64,000 nt of DNA from contig NZ_JAUSTI010000019.1 in NCBI RefSeq assembly GCF_030812775.1, positions 1 to 64,000 of the forward strand. The letters are read 5' to 3'. The notes beneath the pieces were generated by a model, which was not told where the DNA came from, searched no databases, and was given only the letters and a program-made list of their open reading frames with translations. Source of the DNA: Paenibacillus tundrae (GTDB lineage: Bacteria; Bacillota; Bacilli; Paenibacillales; Paenibacillaceae). Positions 59,823-64,000 of the stretch are shown here, piece after piece. Both the position numbers and the translations under genes were made by a program. Within the stretch, counting starts at the first letter, position 1; the number at the start of each line of letters is the position of its first letter.

Positions 59823-60372
59823 GGAACTCATTCAAGCTGTTTCGGGTCAAATGCCGGAGAAACGCTGGAAGCATACCCTTGGCGTGATGCAATCTGCCGT
59901 ATATTTGGCTGAAAAATATGGTGCAGATCCCGTGAAGGCGGATCTGGCTGCCGTATTGCACGATGTTGCCAAGTACTGGCCTGTATCAGAGATGGAAGCA
60001 GTTATCCGTGACAATGGATTAAACGAAGACCTGTTGCAGCATGACAAGCAGCTCTGGCACTCAGAGGTTGGTGCTTTTGTAGCACAGCGGGATTACGGAA
60101 TTGATGATCTGGAGATCATTAATGCTATTCGTTGGCATACCTCTGGGAGAGTGGGCATGAGTCTGCTGGATAAGGTGGTATGTCTTGCGGATTATATTGA
60201 GCCGGGAAGAGATTTTCCGGGTGTGGATCGCATTCGTGAACAGGCTGAACACAGTCTGGAGGAAGGGTTAATTGCTGGTTTTGACTCAACGATTAGCTTG
60301 CTGTTATCACAGCGGAGAGTGATTTACCCTTTAACCATGTATGCACGTAACGATCTGATTACACAATTATAA
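59806..60372 (+). CDS. yqeK: HD-domain hydrolase YqeK (Ap4A hydrolase)
   Basis: 188 residues, starting at ATG 59806 behind AAGGAGCGG within nadD. HD motifs: RWKHTLGVMQSA, AVLHDVAKYW (His-Asp) and AIRWHTSGRVGM with LADYIEPGRDFPG. YqeK cleaves symmetric Ap4A to ADP. Conserved neighbour of nadD. Confidence 0.94.
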   Translation: MALSREELIQAVSGQMPEKRWKHTLGVMQSAVYLAEKYGADPVKADLAAVLHDVAKYWPVSEMEAVIRDNGLNEDLLQHDKQLWHSEVGAFVAQRDYGIDDLEIINAIRWHTSGRVGMSLLDKVVCLADYIEPGRDFPGVDRIREQAEHSLEEGLIAGFDSTISLLLSQRRVIYPLTMYARNDLITQL

Positions 60373-60389
60373 ACTATGGAGGTTGGTTC

Positions 60390-60737
60390 ATGACATTATC
60401 ATCGAAAGAACTAATGAATTTGGCGGTTACAGCCGCAGACGATAAAAAGGCATCCAACATTGTAGCACTCGATCTAGTGGGGATTTCACTGGTAGCGGAC
60501 TATTTTGTGATCTGCCATGGTAACTCGGATACACAGGTACAATCTATTGCAACAGAGATTCGTAAACAGGCTCACGCCGCAGGTGTAACGATTAAAGGTA
60601 TTGAGGGTATGGATTCGGCACGCTGGGTTCTGATGGATCTAGGGGACGTGGTTGTTCATATCTTCCACCGCGATGAGCGTGAATACTACAACATCGAACG
60701 TTTATGGTCGGATGCTAAAGTGGTGGAAACGGTATGA
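60390..60737 (+). CDS. rsfS: Ribosomal silencing factor RsfS
   Basis: 115 residues. RsfS/DUF143 features: KKASNIVALDLVGIS, ADYFVICHGNSDTQVQSI, GMDSARWVLMDLGDVVVHIFH and REYYNIERLW. It binds ribosomal protein uL14 and blocks subunit joining in stationary phase. Overlaps the next gene by ATGA. Confidence 0.96.
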   Translation: MTLSSKELMNLAVTAADDKKASNIVALDLVGISLVADYFVICHGNSDTQVQSIATEIRKQAHAAGVTIKGIEGMDSARWVLMDLGDVVVHIFHRDEREYYNIERLWSDAKVVETV

Positions 60738-61648
60738 GTTTGATTGCAGGAACTGTTGTCTCTTTGCGGGTTGAACGTGAAGTATCTCCGTTTGGCTACT
60801 TTTTGACGACTGGATCGGAAGAGGTACTGCTTCACTATACAGAGCTGACACGTGATATCAAAATCGATGAGACACTGGAAGTCTTTATCTTCTTTGATAC
60901 GGAAGATCGCCTTGCTGCGACGATGAAGAAGCCTTATCTTACTCTTGGGGAAATGGCACGACTTGTTGTGGCTGACATACATCCACGGCTCGGCTGTTTT
61001 CTAGAAATGGGTCTGGGTCGGCAACTACTGCTTCCTATCCGTGAATTGCCTGAATTAGAAGAGCTGCGTCCACAGGTTGGGGACGAGGTTTTTGTTATCA
61101 TGGAGCACGATAAGCAAGGCCGTCTTCGTGCGAAATTGGCTGGAGAACGTGAGCTTGCACCGTTAGCCTTCCATGCACCGACATCATGGCTCAATGAATG
61201 GGTCGAAGCGACGGTGTACAAGCCGTTGCAAATGGGGACTTTTGTGCTTGTGGAAGGTGGAGTGCTTGGTTTTGGTGCCATTGGCATGATCCATTCCTCC
61301 GAGCGTACCCACTTGTTGCGTCTCGGCGAGAAAGTGAAATGCCGGGTAACGCTGGTTCGTGAGGATGGACGTGTGAACCTGGCGACGTCTCTTCGCAAAG
61401 AGGTAGGTCGTAACGAGGATGCGGATAAGCTGCTCGCGTTTATGAAAGAGCGTCCAACAGGTGGTATGCCTTATTCGGATGCGACACCACCGGATATTAT
61501 TAAACAGCGTTTTGGCATCAGCAAATCCGCCTTCAAGCGTGCTTTAGGTAAGCTAATGAAGGATGGACTGGTCACTCAGAAAGAAAACTGGACATACTTG
61601 ACGGACGCTGCTTCGCAAGCTACTGCTCCGGATTCGGACAAGAATTAG
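60734..61648 (+). CDS. CvfB/YitL-like S1 domain RNA-binding protein
   Basis: 304 residues with repeated S1-like segments: GYFLTTGSEEVLLHYTEL near the start, HPRLGCFLEMGLGRQLLLP, and GFGAIGMIHSSERTHLLRLGE, then a C-terminal winged helix (IKQRFGISKSAFKRALGKLMKDGLV). This is the layout of CvfB, a virulence and RNA regulator in staphylococci. It starts by ATGA overlap with rsfS. In B. subtilis the corresponding gene (yitL) is elsewhere, so its place between rsfS and yqeM is notable. Confidence 0.9.
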   Translation: MSLIAGTVVSLRVEREVSPFGYFLTTGSEEVLLHYTELTRDIKIDETLEVFIFFDTEDRLAATMKKPYLTLGEMARLVVADIHPRLGCFLEMGLGRQLLLPIRELPELEELRPQVGDEVFVIMEHDKQGRLRAKLAGERELAPLAFHAPTSWLNEWVEATVYKPLQMGTFVLVEGGVLGFGAIGMIHSSERTHLLRLGEKVKCRVTLVREDGRVNLATSLRKEVGRNEDADKLLAFMKERPTGGMPYSDATPPDIIKQRFGISKSAFKRALGKLMKDGLVTQKENWTYLTDAASQATAPDSDKN

Positions 61649-61693
61649 TAACGTTGAACTTAAGTTAATCGCAGACTCATGTGAGTTTGATGT

Positions 61694-61737
61694 AAAAGCA
61701 GGGCAAGCTGGGTGAACTCCGGACGCCTCTGCTTTTT
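61694..61737 (+). terminator. Terminator after the CvfB-like gene
   Basis: AAAAGCAG-GGC pairs with GCC-T-CTGCTTTT over a long loop, followed by T. Confidence 0.6.
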
Positions 61738-61757
61738 CGTTTATGATAAATTTATAT

Positions 61758-61974
61758 CAGTTCAACTAATTCTTTACACGAGAACGGAGAAGACAGAAAT
61801 AACGTGAAGAAGCGAAGCGTTCGCCTGAAAGCTTTCTGCAAGAAAGCTACATCGGAAGCATATGCCTCTATCCCCGGATTTTCCCTTTGGAAAAGGGAAT
61901 CAAAAAAATCCGGGGATAACAGCGATCGGAAGGTTGTTCTGTTTATCGGAGTGGCAAGTGTAAATATTTTTGAG
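61758..61974. repeat. Interspersed repeat A (MITE-like), upstream of yqeM
   Basis: A 217-bp copy, inverted relative to 43.5 kb. It starts AGTTCAACTAA and shares TTTACACGAGAACGGAGA, GCGAAGCGTTCGCCT, ATAACAGCGATCGGAAGG and GTGGCAAGTGTAAAT. It has an extra segment of about 35 bp (TTTCTGCAAGAAAGC hairpin) missing from the 43.5-kb copy, and its right terminal repeat is eroded. TTATAT flanks both sides (61752-61757, 61975-61980). A 63-codon frame inside is repeat sequence, not a gene. Confidence 0.8.
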
Positions 61975-62011
61975 TTATATAATAAAATGAATTGAAAGTG
62001 CGGTGCCTGAC

Positions 62012-62782
62012 ATGTCTTACCGTAAATTTGCCTATGTTTACGATGAATTAATGGAAGATATGCCTTATCCGGACTGGATAAGGTTCGCGAGAACAGCTTG
62101 GGAGCGCCACGGCATGCCCAAAAGCGTAGCTGAACTTGGTTGTGGTACAGGTTCGATTACGATTCCTTTGGTTAACTCAGGATTCGAGGTGACGGGGATC
62201 GATCTGTCGGCGGATATGTTATCTGTGGCTCGCAGCAAGATGGAAGCTACACCCCAAGGGCATCGTTTGTACCGTGAAGGCAGTGTACGGTGGGTACAGC
62301 AGGATATGCGCGAATGGAGAGTACCTGAGCCAGTAGACTCGGTTATTTCATTCTGTGACTGTATTAACTATTTGCTGGAACAGGACGATGTCATCCGCAC
62401 CTTCCAACGAACATACGAAATGATGAAGCCAGGAGGAACATTCCTGTTCGATGTGCATCATCCTAATACATTTATTCGATATGAAGAAGAACAGCCTTTT
62501 GTACTGGACGAACGCTCCATATCCTATATCTGGACAAGTGCTTTAGACTCGGAACGATGTGAGATCGAACATCATCTCAGCATTTTCTCACGTGTTGATG
62601 ATGGGGGGAAGGATCTCTATCAGAGGTTCGAAGAGGTGCATGTGCAGCGCGCATACGATCCGGAGTGGATGAAGCTGGAGTTACGGAAGGCGGGATTCCG
62701 CGATGTCAGCGTGTACGCAGATTTTGAGTGGGAAGAAGCAGGGGAAAGCGCGCAGCGTCTGTTCTATGTTGCTATCAAATAA
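62012..62782 (+). CDS. yqeM: SAM-dependent methyltransferase YqeM
   Basis: ATG 62012 (MSYRKFAYVYDELM) is favoured over GTG 62003; 256 residues. Class I fold: AELGCGTGSITIPLVNSG (SAM loop), GIDLSADMLSVA, VISFCDCINYL and LFDVHHPNTF. Predicted small-molecule or protein methyltransferase, conserved in the yqe cluster before comE genes, although comER/comEA do not follow here. Interspersed repeat A lies in its upstream region. Confidence 0.9.
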   Translation: MSYRKFAYVYDELMEDMPYPDWIRFARTAWERHGMPKSVAELGCGTGSITIPLVNSGFEVTGIDLSADMLSVARSKMEATPQGHRLYREGSVRWVQQDMREWRVPEPVDSVISFCDCINYLLEQDDVIRTFQRTYEMMKPGGTFLFDVHHPNTFIRYEEEQPFVLDERSISYIWTSALDSERCEIEHHLSIFSRVDDGGKDLYQRFEEVHVQRAYDPEWMKLELRKAGFRDVSVYADFEWEEAGESAQRLFYVAIK

Positions 62783-62796
62783 TTGGTCTTGTTCAT

Positions 62797-62827
62797 CGCC
62801 CTTGCACATTCGGAGGGCGTTTTTTTA
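62797..62827 (+). terminator. Terminator after yqeM
   Basis: CGCCCT pairs with AGGGCG over an 11-nt loop, followed by eight T. Confidence 0.85.
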
Positions 62828-62969
62828 TTTTTGAGCAAAATAGGATCATGGATCGTGATCTAAGCTATTGCCAGTTAAGTGTGAGGGAGCCATAATAACA
62901 CTAACAGAAAGCGTTTTCCTTTTTTGATGAGATAAGATGACGAACTTAAGAAGGACAGGTGATTATGGG

Positions 62970-63926
62970 GTGGAAAGTAAATACAAAACCAAGCTAACTT
63001 CGGAACAGCTAGACCGGATAGTAATCCAAATATTAAATAGTGAACTATCTGAGTATCAGGAAATGAATGAAGGCTGGGCGAACCAGGCATATCGGATCGT
63101 ATTAAAAGATGGACAGACGGTGGTGCTCAAAATTGCTCCTACGGATAAATCCAATCTGATGCGTTGTGAACAAGGGTTAATGAAGACTGAAGTTGAGGCA
63201 CTGCGTCTTGTGTCGGAGCTAACGGATCTGCCTGTTCCTCGTGTACTTGCGTATGATGATTCACTAACCCTTGCACCTTCAGAATATTTTATTATGGAGC
63301 ATATGACAGGCAAGCCGTATAACCAAGTGAAAGAGCACTATAGCATTGAAGAACAGGAAGCAATTGAAGAAGAGCTAGGGCGCTACAATCGAAGAATAAA
63401 TGATATCAAAGGAGAACAATTTGGTTATTTCTCATCGGGACGACAACGTTATTTCACATGGAAAGAAGCTTTTCTGCAACTGATGGATGATGTATTAATC
63501 GATGGGAAAAAGGCAGGGATTACGTTTTCGATGTCTTATGAGGAATTGGAGCGTTTGATTCAGGCTAGAGCTGATGTCCTCGATGATGTGCTAGAACCTG
63601 TGTTTATTAGCTGGGATCTGTGGGATGGCAATGTGCTGGTGGAGAATGGTCAAATTACCGCCATTATTGACTTTGAGCGTTCACTATGGGCGGATCCATT
63701 GATGGAGCATTATTTTAGTCACTTTAATTACACGCCTGGATTTTTGAAGGGATATGGTAGATCCATTACAACACCAAGTGAACGAAGCAGAAGAGGGTTA
63801 TATGATCTGTATTTTGATCTATTACTTCGGATCGAATGTGCATACCGGCAGTTTGATGATCATAAACATATTCAGTGGACGATTCATAATCTGGAAGAAA
63901 GCATTGAACGGTTTCGGTTGGGCTGA
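62970..63926 (+). CDS. APH-type phosphotransferase
   Basis: GTG 62970 (VESKYKTKL) follows AAGGACAGGTGA; ATG 62937 is possible but weaker. 318 residues. Aminoglycoside-phosphotransferase fold: EGWANQAYRI, VVLKIAP (ATP Lys), FIMEHMTGKPY (hinge), and the catalytic loop ISWDLWDGNVLV, where the usual His of H-x-D is Ser, then IIDFERSLWADP (metal-binding Asp). Substrate unknown; relatives act on aminoglycosides, choline, homoserine or sugars. No nearby resistance genes, so a metabolic kinase is as likely. Confidence 0.82.
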   Translation: MESKYKTKLTSEQLDRIVIQILNSELSEYQEMNEGWANQAYRIVLKDGQTVVLKIAPTDKSNLMRCEQGLMKTEVEALRLVSELTDLPVPRVLAYDDSLTLAPSEYFIMEHMTGKPYNQVKEHYSIEEQEAIEEELGRYNRRINDIKGEQFGYFSSGRQRYFTWKEAFLQLMDDVLIDGKKAGITFSMSYEELERLIQARADVLDDVLEPVFISWDLWDGNVLVENGQITAIIDFERSLWADPLMEHYFSHFNYTPGFLKGYGRSITTPSERSRRGLYDLYFDLLLRIECAYRQFDDHKHIQWTIHNLEESIERFRLG

Positions 63927-63935
63927 GGTCTGTCA

Positions 63936-63964
63936 TTGACTTTGGCGGTACTTTTTTATATAAT
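63936..63964 (+). promoter_or_regulatory. Sigma-A promoter reading out of the window
   Basis: TTGACT (63936-63941), 17-nt spacer, TATAAT (63959-63964). The gene it serves lies beyond the right edge. Confidence 0.7.
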
Positions 63965-64000
63965 GTTTCCGATATTGTATACATATTTCGATGATAAGGA

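Noticed and set aside
61804..61995. 63-codon frame upstream of yqeM
   Set aside because: It lies almost entirely within repeat A; the same DNA occurs at 43.5 kb without this frame.
1..64000. CRISPR arrays, tRNA or rRNA genes, insertion sequences with transposase
   Set aside because: I saw no regularly spaced repeats, no cloverleaf-type or rRNA-like sequence and no transposase or integrase motifs on either strand.

Overview
The window looks like the chromosome of a spore-forming Bacillota, most likely Paenibacillus. The support is a spoVAC-spoVAD-spoVAE operon, a Bacillus-type yqeG-yqeH-aroE-yhbY-nadD-yqeK-rsfS-yqeM cluster, a sugar ABC transporter divergent from a YesM/AraC-type two-component pair, consistent AGGAGG ribosome binding sites, and small TIR-bounded intergenic repeats. 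This is inferred from gene content; no similarity search was run.

Layout. (1) 1-10.6 kb: tail of an Rhs polymorphic toxin. It starts with the C-terminus of an Rhs protein carrying an HNH-like nuclease tip, followed by immunity genes (SUKH-4, Syd/SUKH-2, SMI1/KNR4-like, Imm48-like and unrecognised ones), an orphan Rhs-core/AHH nuclease cassette, several decayed or frameshifted genes, and a two-gene unit with an AbiEii-like nucleotidyltransferase. (2) 10.6-19.4 kb: nested MITE-like repeats, kptA, an Rrf2 regulator and an NmrA-type reductase that share a palindromic operator, then an ABC sugar importer with divergent sensor kinase and response regulator. (3) 19.4-41.8 kb: a visibly AT-richer island flanked by direct duplications of the response-regulator 3' end plus the HD-hydrolase 3' end. 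It carries Nudix and AraC genes and then a biosynthetic operon: ThiL-like kinase, three tandem dCTP-deaminase-fold proteins, MurG-like glycosyltransferase, PIG-L deacetylase, acyl carrier protein, Fe(II)/2-oxoglutarate oxygenase, radical SAM/SPASM protein, WbqC-like protein, DegT aminotransferase, adenylate-forming ligase, cupin, GT2-methyltransferase fusion, second GT2, a three-gene ABC exporter, alpha/beta hydrolase, CapK-like ligase and a UDP-GlcNAc 2-epimerase. (4) 41.5-46.3 kb: intact HD hydrolase, nirC-nirD-nirB with a perfect Fnr/Crp-type box, and a MITE between nirD and nirB. (5) 46.4-64 kb: YdjM-like membrane protein, small sporulation-type membrane peptides, M42 peptidase, spoVA genes, MoxR-DUF58-transglutaminase, the yqe cluster with a CvfB-like gene inserted, and an APH-like kinase.

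The most interesting part is the island. Its genes overlap by 1-11 codons or ATGA junctions from 21.6 to 26.0 kb, so they are translationally coupled. Their content suggests a nucleotide-linked, amino-sugar-containing, acylated or aminoacylated small molecule or glycolipid that is exported by ABC. I do not recognise it as a known pathway. Three Dcd-fold paralogues in a row, one with Gln at the catalytic Glu position, next to a ThiL-like kinase form the most distinctive module.
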